A DNA stretch of 64,000 nt from Marinilactibacillus sp036039175 (GCF_036039175.1 NZ_JAYXKP010000010.1:10264-74263), one strand, 5' to 3'. Counted from the stretch's first letter, positions 51,420 through 60,200 are shown. The notes: generated by a model from the letters alone, not told the origin. Made by a program: numbers and translations.

Positions 51420-51420
51420 A

Positions 51421-51963
51421 CTAATTGACTTGATTGACCTTGTAATAGAATCCAAGTGACCCTAAATCGATATAAAAATAAGAGACAACGTACTGTGTAT
51501 TTTCTTCATAGTCACCAACCATTTCAGCAGGGACAATAATCTTTTGACGCAATAGATTCGAGTCAACGGGTGAAGTGGAGTCCATATTAAATTGCGACGT
51601 ATCTCTATCTGTTATTGTAAAAGAATACTCTTGTCCATTGTTGTCAGGAGTAGGAACGATAAGTGAACCACCAATCGTTCTATCTATAGCCGTAAAAAAT
51701 ACTAAGATAACAAAGAACGAGATGATAAAAGAAGTTAATCTAAGAGCTGCTTTTTCCCAGAATTTGAAGTGTTTACTCAACAAACATAACCGAATAAAAA
51801 AGAAGATGAGTACGATACACAAAACAAATCCGCCATAAGACGTTAAATATTCTAGCATGCCTACATCATTAAACCGGGAATAGATATATCCAAAAGAAAA
51901 GATCACCAGAAGTGCTGCTGAAATAAGTACGATAGCGAAAGAGCGTATGAAAGGCTTACGCAT
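51421..51963 (-). CDS. Membrane protein with extracytoplasmic C-terminal domain, unknown
   Basis: I do not recognise this family. The start ATG 51963 (180 residues) follows GAAGGGAG; a longer frame from 51993 would include that site. Three helices (about 8-28, 42-60 and 72-93) are followed by a ~85-residue soluble part (GGSLIVPTPDNNGQEYSF ...), probably outside the cell. It converges on the 109-residue membrane protein. Confidence 0.6.
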   Translation of the reverse strand: MRKPFIRSFAIVLISAALLVIFSFGYIYSRFNDVGMLEYLTSYGGFVLCIVLIFFFIRLCLLSKHFKFWEKAALRLTSFIISFFVILVFFTAIDRTIGGSLIVPTPDNNGQEYSFTITDRDTSQFNMDSTSPVDSNLLRQKIIVPAEMVGDYEENTQYVVSYFYIDLGSLGFYYKVNQVN

Positions 51964-52191
51964 GAATAAACTCCCTTCTGTAAATGCAATCATTTGATTT
52001 TATGTATATCGTTAGTATACTCGAAGGGTATAGGAGAAGCCTATGATTATTTTAATAGAATAAACTCAAACGTTCGAGAAGAAAGCAGAGAAAAAACAAA
52101 GTGTGTATTCACAAAAGCTCGTCTAATTTGTGTGAGAACCTGTTTAGTAGGATAAAAGGTCTCTATTAAAATCTAAAAGGAGGGCATGTCA

Positions 52192-53040
52192 ATGAAGTAT
52201 GGAGAGGATTATAAGAAGATTCCGGTTTACAGTAAAGATTCTGGGAAAGGGACAGAATTCTTACCTGATGTATATGTATATGTCGATCAAATCGTTAATG
52301 TGCTTTTCATTGGAAATCCAAAAGAAGAGTCATTTGTCATTGTGGACACAGGTATGTATGGTCGCTCCAACAAAATCATTGAAGCAGCTCAAGAACGGTT
52401 CGGGTCTGATGCAAGACCGAAAGCCATTATACTGACTCATGGACATTTTGACCATGTTGGAACGGTTATTGAATTGGTTGAGAGATGGGATGTACCGGTA
52501 TATGCAGAGGAAAAAGAAATGCCTTACTTGACCGGCAAAAACAGTTACCCTGAACCAGATTATCAGGCAGAAGGCGGACTCATTTTGAAGACCTCTAAAT
52601 TCTTCCCTACAGATCCTATAGAATTAGATGACCGAATTCGACCGTTACCGGAAAACGGAACCGTACCGTTTTTGCCGGAATTCAGATGGCTCTCAGTGCC
52701 CGGACATACTGAAGGACAAGTCGCTTTATTCAGAGAAAGAGACCGTTTTTTAATTGCAGCTGATGCATTTGTCACGACCAGACAAGAAAATTTGTATGAT
52801 GTTCTGACTCAGAAAGAAATCGTCAGCGGACCGCCGCGCTATCTAACTCCGGACTGGACCTCGGCTAAGGAATCAGTCATCAAACTGAAAGATCTTAGAC
52901 CAGAACATGCAGTGACAGGACATGGTCATCCAATGAGTGGACAAGAATTGACCGACGGGTTAAAAAACCTGATCAATCATTGGGAAGAAGAAGCTCTGCC
53001 GAGTCACGGCAAGTTCGTAGAGGATACAGAAGCAGATTAA
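52192..53040 (+). CDS. MBL-fold metallo-hydrolase
   Basis: The 282-residue protein (ATG 52192, seven bases after AAGGAGGG) has the metallo-beta-lactamase motif HGHFDH at residues 83-88 in TLTHGHFDHVGT context, VPGHTEGQVALF with the next metal histidine, ADAFVTT and a late VTGHGHP. The fold covers glyoxalase-II-like and other hydrolases; the substrate cannot be told. It is a stand-alone gene ended by a terminator. Confidence 0.85.
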   Translation: MKYGEDYKKIPVYSKDSGKGTEFLPDVYVYVDQIVNVLFIGNPKEESFVIVDTGMYGRSNKIIEAAQERFGSDARPKAIILTHGHFDHVGTVIELVERWDVPVYAEEKEMPYLTGKNSYPEPDYQAEGGLILKTSKFFPTDPIELDDRIRPLPENGTVPFLPEFRWLSVPGHTEGQVALFRERDRFLIAADAFVTTRQENLYDVLTQKEIVSGPPRYLTPDWTSAKESVIKLKDLRPEHAVTGHGHPMSGQELTDGLKNLINHWEEEALPSHGKFVEDTEAD

Positions 53041-53049
53041 ATGAAGTGA

Positions 53050-53084
53050 CCAAGGAACAGAAGTGATTTCTGTTCCTTTTTTTT
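53050..53084 (+). terminator. Terminator after the MBL-fold gene
   Basis: AAGGAACAGAA, GTGA loop, TTTCTGTTCCTT, then T to 53084. Confidence 0.92.
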
Positions 53085-53233
53085 GTCTGAATAGATTGGA
53101 TGAAGAAAAAATGGTCAATAAATCTACCATAAAAAAATCATCCTTAAGACTGATTTAATATCGAATGCGACGTTTTATACTAAAATAGTGCGAAAAAAGA
53201 ATCGTGAAAATTTATAAAATGGAGTGTTGATAA

Positions 53234-53521
53234 ATGAAACAGTTTAAAAAGCAAAGGCTGACGCCCATGACACAAATTAAACCTTTGGTAACTTCGTTAT
53301 TTGATACTAAAATAGAAAAAAGAAAGAAATGGATCGTACTAGGGATTCTCCTTTATATTGTCAGTCCCATCGACTTAGTTCCAGATTTTATTCCGGTGGT
53401 AGGATATGCAGATGATATTTTGATTCCGATTTTGCTGATCATCGCAGAAAGAGTTCTTTCAAAAAGTCAGAAGAGTATCGTCGAACGTGTAGAAAAAGAA
53501 GCAGAACGATTTGATTCATAA
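53234..53521 (+). CDS. YkvA-like DUF1232 membrane protein
   Basis: The 95-residue protein carries the DUF1232 signature YIVSPIDLVPDFIPVVGYADD in one hydrophobic hairpin, preceded by a basic segment and followed by a charged helix. The function of the family is unknown. TGGAGTG lies before the ATG. It has its own terminator. Confidence 0.8.
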   Translation: MKQFKKQRLTPMTQIKPLVTSLFDTKIEKRKKWIVLGILLYIVSPIDLVPDFIPVVGYADDILIPILLIIAERVLSKSQKSIVERVEKEAERFDS

Positions 53522-53540
53522 CAACTTGTGACAGGCTATG

Positions 53541-53580
53541 AAAGAAGTTCTTTCTATTGGAGGAAGGGCTTCTTTTTTAT
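53541..53580 (+). terminator. Terminator after the DUF1232 gene
   Basis: AAAGAAG pairs with CTTCTTT around a TTCTTTC/GGAGGAA inner region, then T6. Confidence 0.75.
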
Positions 53581-53649
53581 ATCTATAGGTGCTCCATAAT
53601 CTATCTACTAAATCTTTGTCGGTTTTATTGAAAAAAGATTGATATGGAG

Positions 53650-53678
53650 TTGACTTATCTATACATTCGCGGTATTAT
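53650..53678 (+). promoter_or_regulatory. Promoter for rplM-rpsI
   Basis: TTGACT (53650-53655), 17-base spacer, TATTAT (53673-53678). Confidence 0.85.
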
Positions 53679-53681
53679 GTT

Positions 53682-53836
53682 AAATGGTATTGTTTGCCAC
53701 CATGATAAGCCCCGGAAACTTGTTAGGTCACAAACAAAACGAAGCTCTGATCAAGAAAGTTCTGGTACTATTCACAAGACTAAATACATTAGAGCAAGAT
53801 TGAAATCACAATAACTGAAATCGAAAATGAATTTAT
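53682..53836 (+). promoter_or_regulatory. Candidate L13 leader
   Basis: The ~160-base leader contains TTTGCCACCATGATAAGCCC and CGGAAACTTG near 53693-53722, matching in position the L13 leader RNA of Firmicutes that precedes rplM-rpsI. No terminator is visible, so control would be at translation. Its identity is inferred from position. Confidence 0.5.
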
Positions 53837-53849
53837 GGAGGTCAAGATC

Positions 53850-54293
53850 GTGCGTACAACTTTTATGGCGAATGAAAGCAACATCGAGCGTAGATGGTTT
53901 GTAGTTGACGCTACAGATATCCCATTGGGACGTCTTTCAGCAGTCGTTGCATCTATTCTTCGCGGAAAAAACAAACCTACGTATACACCACACGTCGACA
54001 CTGGCGATAACGTAATCGTAGTAAATGCTGAGAAAATCAAATTAACAGGTAACAAAGCTAGTGACAAGATCTATTCTCGTCACTCAGGATTCCCAGGTGG
54101 ATTGAAACAAGTATCTGCTGGAACTCTACGTGCTGAAAAACCTGAAAGACTAATTGAATTGTCTATTAAAGGAATGCTTCCGCATAACTCTTTAGGACGT
54201 ACTCAAGTTAAAAAATTACATGTATACGCTGGACCTGAGCACAAACACCAAGCTCAACTTCCAGAAACACTAGACATCACGAACTTAATTTAA
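53850..54293 (+). CDS. rplM: 50S ribosomal protein L13
   Basis: L13 is an early assembly protein. I chose GTG 53850 (147 residues, MRTTFMANESNIERRW), eight bases after GGAGG, matching family length; an ORF from 53835 contains the Shine-Dalgarno. It has DIPLGRLSAVVASILRGK and IYSRHSGFPGGLKQVSAG. Next to rpsI as usual, but moved away from truA. Confidence 0.96.
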   Translation: MRTTFMANESNIERRWFVVDATDIPLGRLSAVVASILRGKNKPTYTPHVDTGDNVIVVNAEKIKLTGNKASDKIYSRHSGFPGGLKQVSAGTLRAEKPERLIELSIKGMLPHNSLGRTQVKKLHVYAGPEHKHQAQLPETLDITNLI

Positions 54294-54306
54294 GGAGGGA
54301 CATTCA

Positions 54307-54699
54307 TTGGCTCAAGTACAATATTTCGGAACTGGCCGTCGTAAAAACTCTACAGCTCGAGTAATCATGACTCCAGGTTCTGGTAAAATCACATTCAACG
54401 GTAAAGATATTACTGAATATTTAAACTTTGAACACTTGCACCTAATCGTAAGACAACCACTTGCTCTTACTGATACAGTTGAAAGCTATGACATTAAAGT
54501 CAACGTTCATGGTGGAGGATTCGCAGGACAAGCAGGCGCTGCTCGTCACGGAATCTCTCGTGCACTATTAACAGTAGACCCAGATTTCCGCGGAGCACTT
54601 AAAGCGGCTGGACTATTAACGCGTGACCCTCGTATGGTTGAGCGTAAAAAACCAGGTCGTAAAAAAGCCCGTAAATCTCCACAATTCTCAAAACGTTAA
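54307..54699 (+). CDS. rpsI: 30S ribosomal protein S9
   Basis: S9 contacts P-site tRNA through its C terminus. The 130-residue product starts at TTG 54307 (MAQVQYFGTGRRKNSTARV) after AAGGAGGG and ends KKARKSPQFSKR with the conserved tail. A terminator follows. Confidence 0.96.
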   Translation: MAQVQYFGTGRRKNSTARVIMTPGSGKITFNGKDITEYLNFEHLHLIVRQPLALTDTVESYDIKVNVHGGGFAGQAGAARHGISRALLTVDPDFRGALKAAGLLTRDPRMVERKKPGRKKARKSPQFSKR

Positions 54700-54751
54700 T
54701 ATTTGGACCTGTTGCGAGTTTATTCGCCTACAGATACAATACAGAACGAAG

Positions 54752-54785
54752 AAAAAGCATTGGCATCTTGCTGATGCTTTTTTCT
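54752..54785 (+). terminator. Terminator after rpsI
   Basis: AAAAGCAT pairs with ATGCTTTT, with GGCATC/GCTGATG inner pairing, then T6. It separates rpsI from the 41-residue ORF. Confidence 0.85.
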
Positions 54786-54810
54786 TTTACTATTCAAGGT
54801 GGTGGAAACA

Positions 54811-54936
54811 ATGACTCCAAAAGAGAAAATGCTAGAACTGATCAAGAAAAAACAAGGTGGCGGAAAGTCCGAATATAATCGCACACCAAAGAACGACCAG
54901 AAATATATGCGTAAAGCACCGGTTATTCATAAATAA
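54811..54936 (+). CDS. 41-residue small protein, function unknown
   Basis: ATG 54811 to TAA 54936 encodes MTPKEKMLELIKKKQGGGKS followed by 21 residues ending RKAPVIHK. It is short, very basic and has no membrane helix. AAGGTGG lies eight bases upstream, and the unit is bounded by a terminator on each side, which supports a real gene. It begins 111 bases after rpsI. I do not recognise the family; a nucleic-acid or ribosome association would fit the charge but is only a guess. Confidence 0.6.
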   Translation: MTPKEKMLELIKKKQGGGKSEYNRTPKNDQKYMRKAPVIHK

Positions 54937-54967
54937 TAACGGAGCAAGTTAGAATATGGTCTATTAT

Positions 54968-55001
54968 AAGATGCTTTCCTTTTGGGAAGTGTCTTTTTTT
55001 G
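54968..55001 (+). terminator. Terminator after the small ORF
   Basis: AGATGC-TTTCC pairs with GGGAA-GTGTCT around a TTTT loop, followed by T7. Confidence 0.85.
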
Positions 55002-55061
55002 TAATCTATAAAGATGAAAATCACTTACATCTTGTTACATTCACTAAACGAAAAGAAGGAA

Positions 55062-55493
55062 TTAGTTTTTGATCCAGTGCATCACGTATTCTTCTTCAGA
55101 AGTTTGGTGGTCGATAGATTGTTCTTTAATAGAAAAATGATTCTTCAAATAGAAATCTACAGCATTCTGATTCTTTTTATAAACAGTTAATTGGATAAAA
55201 TCTCTTTGATCTTTAACAAAATTGAGTAGTGCTTTTCCATATCCCTCGCCTTGAACATTCACATCAATAAACAGTGCAGCCAAATAATCGTCTACCAAGG
55301 AGACAAATCCTACAATGCCGTTCCCTTCTGATATAACATACGTTTCAGATAGCGGTAGGTACTTCTCTTTCATTACGACCTGCTGTTCTCTCCAGTAATT
55401 TGGTGCAATGAAATCATGAGCATCAAGCGAAGCCTCGTACCAGATATCTACTAGGTAATCTAGATCTACTTGATGGCTTTCTCTAATCTTCAT
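55062..55493 (-). CDS. GNAT family N-acetyltransferase
   Basis: The 143-residue protein has the GNAT fold: N-terminal KIRESHQVDLDYLVDIWYEAS, the central GIVGFVSLVDDYLAALFIDVNVQGEGYGKALLNFV with the acetyl-CoA loop QGEGYGKAL, and a C-terminal VYKKNQNAVDFYLKNHF. It is the YjaB/Rv1566-like single-domain type. The substrate is unknown. It is transcribed against the flow of neighbours. Confidence 0.85.
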   Translation of the reverse strand: MKIRESHQVDLDYLVDIWYEASLDAHDFIAPNYWREQQVVMKEKYLPLSETYVISEGNGIVGFVSLVDDYLAALFIDVNVQGEGYGKALLNFVKDQRDFIQLTVYKKNQNAVDFYLKNHFSIKEQSIDHQTSEEEYVMHWIKN

Positions 55494-55631
55494 AAAATGG
55501 TTTATTTCCCTTCTATTATAGGTGAATTGATATAAATGAATTATAACAAGTTAATGGGTATTTGAGCAATTTTTGAGTGAAATGATCTTCGATTTGGAGT
55601 CTTTTATATTTATGCTCTCAGCCCTAAATCT

Positions 55632-55660
55632 TTGAATGATTGACTTAGTGGGTGTATTCT
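55632..55660 (+). promoter_or_regulatory. Probable promoter for the pyruvate oxidase gene
   Basis: TTGAAT (55632-55637), 17-base spacer, TATTCT (55655-55660), 74 bases before the start codon. Confidence 0.55.
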
Positions 55661-55733
55661 AAAAATGCATAAGCCAATGTTTGAGACAATAAACTTAACC
55701 GAAAACACTAACTAGTGGGAGGATTAGTAAATT

Positions 55734-57572
55734 ATGACTGAAAACAATGGGAAAATCGAAGCAGCCGTTGCAGCAATCAAGGTATTGGAAAGCTGGGGCG
55801 TCAAACAGATTTACGGATTACCGGCAGGATCTTTAAACTCTTGGATGGATGCACTGAAGCATGAAGAGACGAAAATGGATTTTATTCAAGTGCGTCACGA
55901 AGAAGTTGGTGCAATCGCAGCATCTATGCAGGCGAAATTCAGTGGAGAAATCGGCGTAGTCTTTGGTTCAGGTGGACCTGGAGCGACGCATTTGATGAAT
56001 GGTTTATATGATGCTCGAGAAGATGGCGTACCGATGTTAGCGATTATTGGGCAGCGTGCAGAAAATGAAATCAATATGGATGCCTTTCAGGAAATGAATC
56101 ATAATCCGTTATTTGCTGATGTAGCGATATACAATCGTCGGGTAGCGTACGCGGAACAGTTACCAAAAGTCATGGATGAAGCGATTCGTACAGCGATTAC
56201 CCGAAATGGAGTAGCGGTTGTAGAGGTGCCAGTCAGTTATGGATGGGTTGAAATAGACAACGATAGCTGGTATTCATCTGCCAATGCTCGTCGTACACCA
56301 ACGTATTCCATACCAGATGAAAAAGATATTGAAGATGCAGCTAAAATCTTGGAAAATGCAAAACGCCCGGTCATATATGCCGGAATCGGAACACGAGGAA
56401 ATGGCGATGCAGTCATGGGGCTGTCTCGTAAGTTGAAAGCGCCAGTCGCTATTACTGGTTTAAACTATGACAATTTTCCACATGACTTCGAAGCTTTACT
56501 GGGATCCGCAAACCGAGTCGCACGAAAACCAGCGGTGGAAGTGTTTGAAGAAGCAGATGTAGTATTGTTTGCAGGAAGTAACTATCCTTTTACTGAGGTA
56601 ACGGGTGTGTTTGATAACATTGATAAGTTCATTCAAATCGATATCGATCCCTATAAATTAGGGAAAAGACATCCAGTTGATGTAGCGATTTTAGGAGACG
56701 CTGGATCAGCGATTCGCTCGATCACAGATAGGATCTCTGAAAAACAAGAAAGTGCATGGTATCGTGCTAATATAAAAAATGTTAAAAACTGGGCTGCTTA
56801 TATTGATAAGCTTGAAAAGAAAACAGAAGGTAAACTGCAGGTGTATCAAGCCTATAATGCTATAAACAAAGTGGCGGACGATGATGCCATTTACTCTACA
56901 GATGTTGGGAATACCACTCAAACTTCTATACGTCATTTGAAAATGACACCGAAAAATATGTGGAGAACGTCAGGCGTGTTCGCAACGATGGGAAGCGGAC
57001 TACCAGGGGCTATTGCAGCGAAGAAATCCTTCCCGAATAGGCAAGTGTGGGATCTGACTGGTGATGGTGCCTTTTCAATGGTAATGCAAGACATTATCAC
57101 AACTGTTCAACACAAATTACCAAGTATTCACGTTGTCTTCTCCAATGAAGAATATGCCTTCATTAAAGCAGAACAAGAAGATACAAACCACTATTATTTT
57201 GGCGTAGATTTCCAATCTTCTGATTACGCTAAATTCGGTGAAGCGCAAGGAGCGGTTGGTTTTACCGTTAAAGAAATCAGTGAGTTAGAAGAAACCTTCC
57301 AAAAAGCGGTTGATTTGGAAAAATCTGGACGTACAGTAGTGATTGACGTCAAAATCAGTAATGATCGTCCGATACCGGTTGAGCGTCTGAGACTAGATCC
57401 GAAACTTTACTCAGAAGAAGAAATCAACGAGTTCAAAGAACGCTATGAAGCACAAGACCTTATTCCTTTCGGTCAATTCTTAGAAGAAGAAGGATTAGAG
57501 GTTAAAGTATACGAGCGTGGAGGAAAATCGAAACAAGACGATTCAATCGTGAATACAGAAGATCAAATTTAA
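55734..57572 (+). CDS. spxB: Pyruvate oxidase (SpxB type)
   Basis: Pyruvate oxidase converts pyruvate, phosphate and O2 to acetyl phosphate, CO2 and H2O2 using ThDP and FAD. The 612-residue length suits the family. It has the ThDP glutamate region VRHEEVGAIAASMQAKFSGEIG, FGSGGPGATHLMNGLYDA, a central FAD domain, and the ThDP-Mg motif DLTGDGAFSMVMQD with the NEEYAFIK segment. GGGAGGA precedes the ATG; a terminator follows. MsrA, thiamine genes and catalase lie next to it. Confidence 0.92.
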   Translation: MTENNGKIEAAVAAIKVLESWGVKQIYGLPAGSLNSWMDALKHEETKMDFIQVRHEEVGAIAASMQAKFSGEIGVVFGSGGPGATHLMNGLYDAREDGVPMLAIIGQRAENEINMDAFQEMNHNPLFADVAIYNRRVAYAEQLPKVMDEAIRTAITRNGVAVVEVPVSYGWVEIDNDSWYSSANARRTPTYSIPDEKDIEDAAKILENAKRPVIYAGIGTRGNGDAVMGLSRKLKAPVAITGLNYDNFPHDFEALLGSANRVARKPAVEVFEEADVVLFAGSNYPFTEVTGVFDNIDKFIQIDIDPYKLGKRHPVDVAILGDAGSAIRSITDRISEKQESAWYRANIKNVKNWAAYIDKLEKKTEGKLQVYQAYNAINKVADDDAIYSTDVGNTTQTSIRHLKMTPKNMWRTSGVFATMGSGLPGAIAAKKSFPNRQVWDLTGDGAFSMVMQDIITTVQHKLPSIHVVFSNEEYAFIKAEQEDTNHYYFGVDFQSSDYAKFGEAQGAVGFTVKEISELEETFQKAVDLEKSGRTVVIDVKISNDRPIPVERLRLDPKLYSEEEINEFKERYEAQDLIPFGQFLEEEGLEVKVYERGGKSKQDDSIVNTEDQI

Positions 57573-57582
57573 GTAAAGTCTT

Positions 57583-57613
57583 TAAAGAACCTCACTCGTT
57601 GGGGTTCTTTTCT
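57583..57613 (+). terminator. Terminator after spxB
   Basis: AAAGAACC pairs with GGGTTCTTT (loop TCACTCGTTG), then T4. It also lies at the end of the opposing msrA gene. Confidence 0.88.
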
Positions 57614-57690
57614 TATAATTAGAGCACATGTTTATACTGAAGAAAACTTTTGAGTTTAATTACAAAATAATAAACCATTAAATATCACTT

Positions 57691-58524
57691 CTACTTTTTG
57701 AATCCGTTAAGTTTAGCGTGCACTTTCCCACGCAATCGCTGAAAAAACAAAAACTGACGGCGCGATTGTTCCATACTTTTATATCGTTTACGGTTCTTTT
57801 TATAGAATTGCTGGTGATAGTTTTCTGCAGGCCAGAAAGTACTGGCTGGTTCGATTGCAGTAACGATTGGTTTCGTATATTTGTTCGAGTCGATCACACG
57901 TTTTTTGGATTCCGTGGCAATTTTGTGTTGAGCTTCATTGCGGTAAAATATAATCGGACGGTAACGTTCACCACGGTCTGCGAACTGACCATGTGCATCG
58001 GTAGGATCTGTTAGCTGCCAGTAAAGGTCCACAAGATCGGCGTACTGAATCATGCGCGTATCAAAAATAATTTCCACAGCTTCTACATGTCCCGTATAAT
58101 CACCGCTGACTTGGTCATAAGTAGGGTGGTCAACGTGTCCCCCTGTATAGCCAGATAAAACGGAAATGATGCCTTCTCTTGTCTCAAATGGTTCTACCAT
58201 ACACCAGAAACAACCACCAGCAAAAATGGCACTGTCCTGATTATTTTCATCGTCAACGGTGTGGTTGTCTATATCAAACAAAGTATCTGTTTTTAAATTA
58301 CCAGTAATCAGGTTGTAAAAATCCATCACGTCAGGTGTGAGATTACTCCTCAGCGCCAGAGGACGTAGATCGGCCTCGATTTTTGAAAGATGACTTTCCA
58401 CACTTTTTCCATCATCTAGGCGATCTTTTGTTTCTGAAAGTAAAGAACGCTCCCAATCACGTGTCGCTGGATTAAGGATCAAGTTATAGAGATTCGCTAA
58501 CAGTACTTCTTGATTCATGTTCAT
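57691..58524 (-). CDS. msrA: Methionine sulfoxide reductase MsrA with N-terminal helical domain
   Basis: MsrA reduces methionine-S-sulfoxide in proteins. The MsrA domain runs from about residue 97, with GGCFWCMVEPFE (Cys105 catalytic, Cys108), GYTGG, and HGQFADRGERYRPIIFY. The ~95 residues before it (LLANLYNLILNPATRDWERS, then LRPLALRSNLTPDVMDFY) form a mostly helical, charged domain with no membrane segment; it faintly resembles enterocin-A-type immunity proteins. Total 277 residues, longer than the usual ~180. It could also start at the second Met (58518). Opposite to spxB. Confidence 0.85.
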   Translation of the reverse strand: MNMNQEVLLANLYNLILNPATRDWERSLLSETKDRLDDGKSVESHLSKIEADLRPLALRSNLTPDVMDFYNLITGNLKTDTLFDIDNHTVDDENNQDSAIFAGGCFWCMVEPFETREGIISVLSGYTGGHVDHPTYDQVSGDYTGHVEAVEIIFDTRMIQYADLVDLYWQLTDPTDAHGQFADRGERYRPIIFYRNEAQHKIATESKKRVIDSNKYTKPIVTAIEPASTFWPAENYHQQFYKKNRKRYKSMEQSRRQFLFFQRLRGKVHAKLNGFKK

Positions 58525-58670
58525 ACGTATACCGCCTTAGAGTTCATTCGTTTAGTCAATAATCGTTACCGTTAGTATACCGTAATTTTCTTGAAAATTA
58601 ATTTAAGAAAGATTAAATGAGCGAGAATCCTGTATTTATTTATAAGCCTGTAGTCCCATCAAAAAAAGTG

Positions 58671-58679
58671 TGCTATACT
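58671..58679 (+). promoter_or_regulatory. Extended -10 promoter for the thi operon
   Basis: TGCTATACT (58671-58679) is a TGnTATACT extended -10, about 22 bases before the TPP riboswitch. Confidence 0.55.
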
Positions 58680-58699
58680 CTAATCAATTGAAAAGAACA

Positions 58700-58868
58700 T
58701 TTGGGGTGCTATTTAGCTGAGATTATACCCATTGAACCTGATACAGTTAGGACTGGCGCAGGGAAATGTAGTTGTAGACTGATTTTATGCAATCGTTTTA
58801 TTTTGATTGTATGACTCCGTCTGTCTCAGACCGCACTCCTTTTGCTTTTCGCAGAAAGGAGTTTTTTT
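58700..58868 (+). promoter_or_regulatory. TPP riboswitch with terminator, upstream of thiW
   Basis: GGGGTGC (58701-58707), CTGAGATTATACCC and TTGAACCTGATACAGTTAGG with GCGCAGGGAAATG (ending near 58768) form the conserved thi-box aptamer. Then ACTCCTTT/GAAAGGAGT (58836-58861) plus T7 is the terminator. The 3' arm of the terminator contains AAAGGAG, the Shine-Dalgarno of thiW, so the same hairpin could also block translation. High TPP should shut the operon off. Confidence 0.95.
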
Positions 58869-58870
58869 AC

Positions 58871-59401
58871 GTGGAAAAAAATCGAATCCACAGATTGACC
58901 TTACTAGCATTGATGATTGCATTAGACGTGGTGTTGTCACCATTGATGCGAATCGAAGGAATGGCGCCCATGTCTAGCGTCATGAATATTATTGCGGGTG
59001 TTTTACTCGGTCCGCTATACGGAACGCTGATGGCTTTAATATGCGGCCTGATTCGTATGTTACTTTTAGGCATTCCACCACTGGCTTTAACGGGGGCCGT
59101 ATTTGGAGCTTTCTTAGCTGGGGTATTTTATAAATTCGGCCGAAATATGTACTGGTCGATGGCGGGAGAGATTATTGGAACAGGTATCATTGGTTCACTA
59201 CTTTCTTATCCCGTGATGGTTTGGTTCACTGGTAGCCAACAGAGTTTGTACTGGTTTATTTACACGCCAAGATTTGTTGGAGCGACTTTGATTGGTTCTG
59301 TAATGGCCTTTTTAGTGCTAGTCAAATTAAAAGAAACGTCTACTTTCAAACGTACTCAGAAATTATTTATAGGAGGTCCGCTTCATGGCATTAAATCATG
59401 A
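58871..59401 (+). CDS. thiW: ECF transporter S-component, ThiW type
   Basis: ThiW-type S-components are linked to thiazole/hydroxyethylthiazole uptake and use a shared ECF module. The frame starts at GTG 58871 (176 residues), ten bases after AAAGGAG. Five to six membrane helices; RIHRLTLLALMIALDVVLSP and PLYGTLMALICGLIRMLLLG fit ECF S-folds. The TPP riboswitch and thiM neighbour support thiamine-precursor transport. It overlaps thiM by 17 bases. Confidence 0.8.
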   Translation: MEKNRIHRLTLLALMIALDVVLSPLMRIEGMAPMSSVMNIIAGVLLGPLYGTLMALICGLIRMLLLGIPPLALTGAVFGAFLAGVFYKFGRNMYWSMAGEIIGTGIIGSLLSYPVMVWFTGSQQSLYWFIYTPRFVGATLIGSVMAFLVLVKLKETSTFKRTQKLFIGGPLHGIKS

Positions 59402-60200
59402 CCTTTCGAATCAGTTCCCATTAAAACAGTCTCCATTAGTACAATGCATTACCAATGAAATCACTTGTGAGTCGATGGCGAATGCGCTGCTTTACGTAGG
59501 AGCTAAACCGATCATGGCAGATGACTCTAGAGAATTTAAACAGCTTTTTACTCAAACGGACGCTTTGCTTTTAAACCTTGGACATCTTTCAGAAAAACGT
59601 CAGATTAGTCTGCTAGAAGCAAGTCGCTACGCAAAAGAAACGAAGAAGCCGACAGTCGTTGATCTAGTTGGTTATGGCGTTAGTGATATCCGTAATCAAG
59701 TCAGCCTTGCGCTAGTTGAGAACCATCCAACTGTTGTAAAAGGAAACACTTCAGAACTGAGAAATTTCTGCGAATTAACGAGTCATGGACGAGGTGTTGA
59801 CGGCAACGAACTGGATCAGGGAGAAGAAAGTCTGAACGAACTGATCGATGCCTTGAAAGAGATGAGTCAATATTATCCCTATACGACTTTCTTAGCGACC
59901 GGACCAAAAGATATCGTCGTATCGCATGACCGCACTGTGATGCTTTCTAATGGTGTCGAAGAGCTCGATCGATTCACAGGAACAGGTGATATTGTTGGGG
60001 CACTGATTGCGGCACTCTTAGGAGACGGTCAAGATCCATTCGATGCCGTAATCGGCGCAGTCAGTTACTTCAATCTTTGTGGTGAGAAAGCCAAGTCCCA
60101 AAGCAATGGACTTGCCGATTTCCGCTTTCAAACATTAAACCATCTATCACTCTTGATGGAAGAAAACTGGAACCAATCAGTGAAAGGATGGGAAAAATGA
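59385..60200 (+). CDS. thiM: Hydroxyethylthiazole kinase
   Basis: ThiM phosphorylates 4-methyl-5-(2-hydroxyethyl)thiazole with ATP for thiamine salvage. The 271-residue ribokinase-like protein has PLVQCITNEITCESMANALLYVGAKPIM (substrate site) and the C-terminal FTGTGDIVGALIAA catalytic motif. Its ATG lies in the thiW end, downstream of GGAGG, so they are coupled. Confidence 0.93.
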   Translation: MALNHDLSNQFPLKQSPLVQCITNEITCESMANALLYVGAKPIMADDSREFKQLFTQTDALLLNLGHLSEKRQISLLEASRYAKETKKPTVVDLVGYGVSDIRNQVSLALVENHPTVVKGNTSELRNFCELTSHGRGVDGNELDQGEESLNELIDALKEMSQYYPYTTFLATGPKDIVVSHDRTVMLSNGVEELDRFTGTGDIVGALIAALLGDGQDPFDAVIGAVSYFNLCGEKAKSQSNGLADFRFQTLNHLSLLMEENWNQSVKGWEK

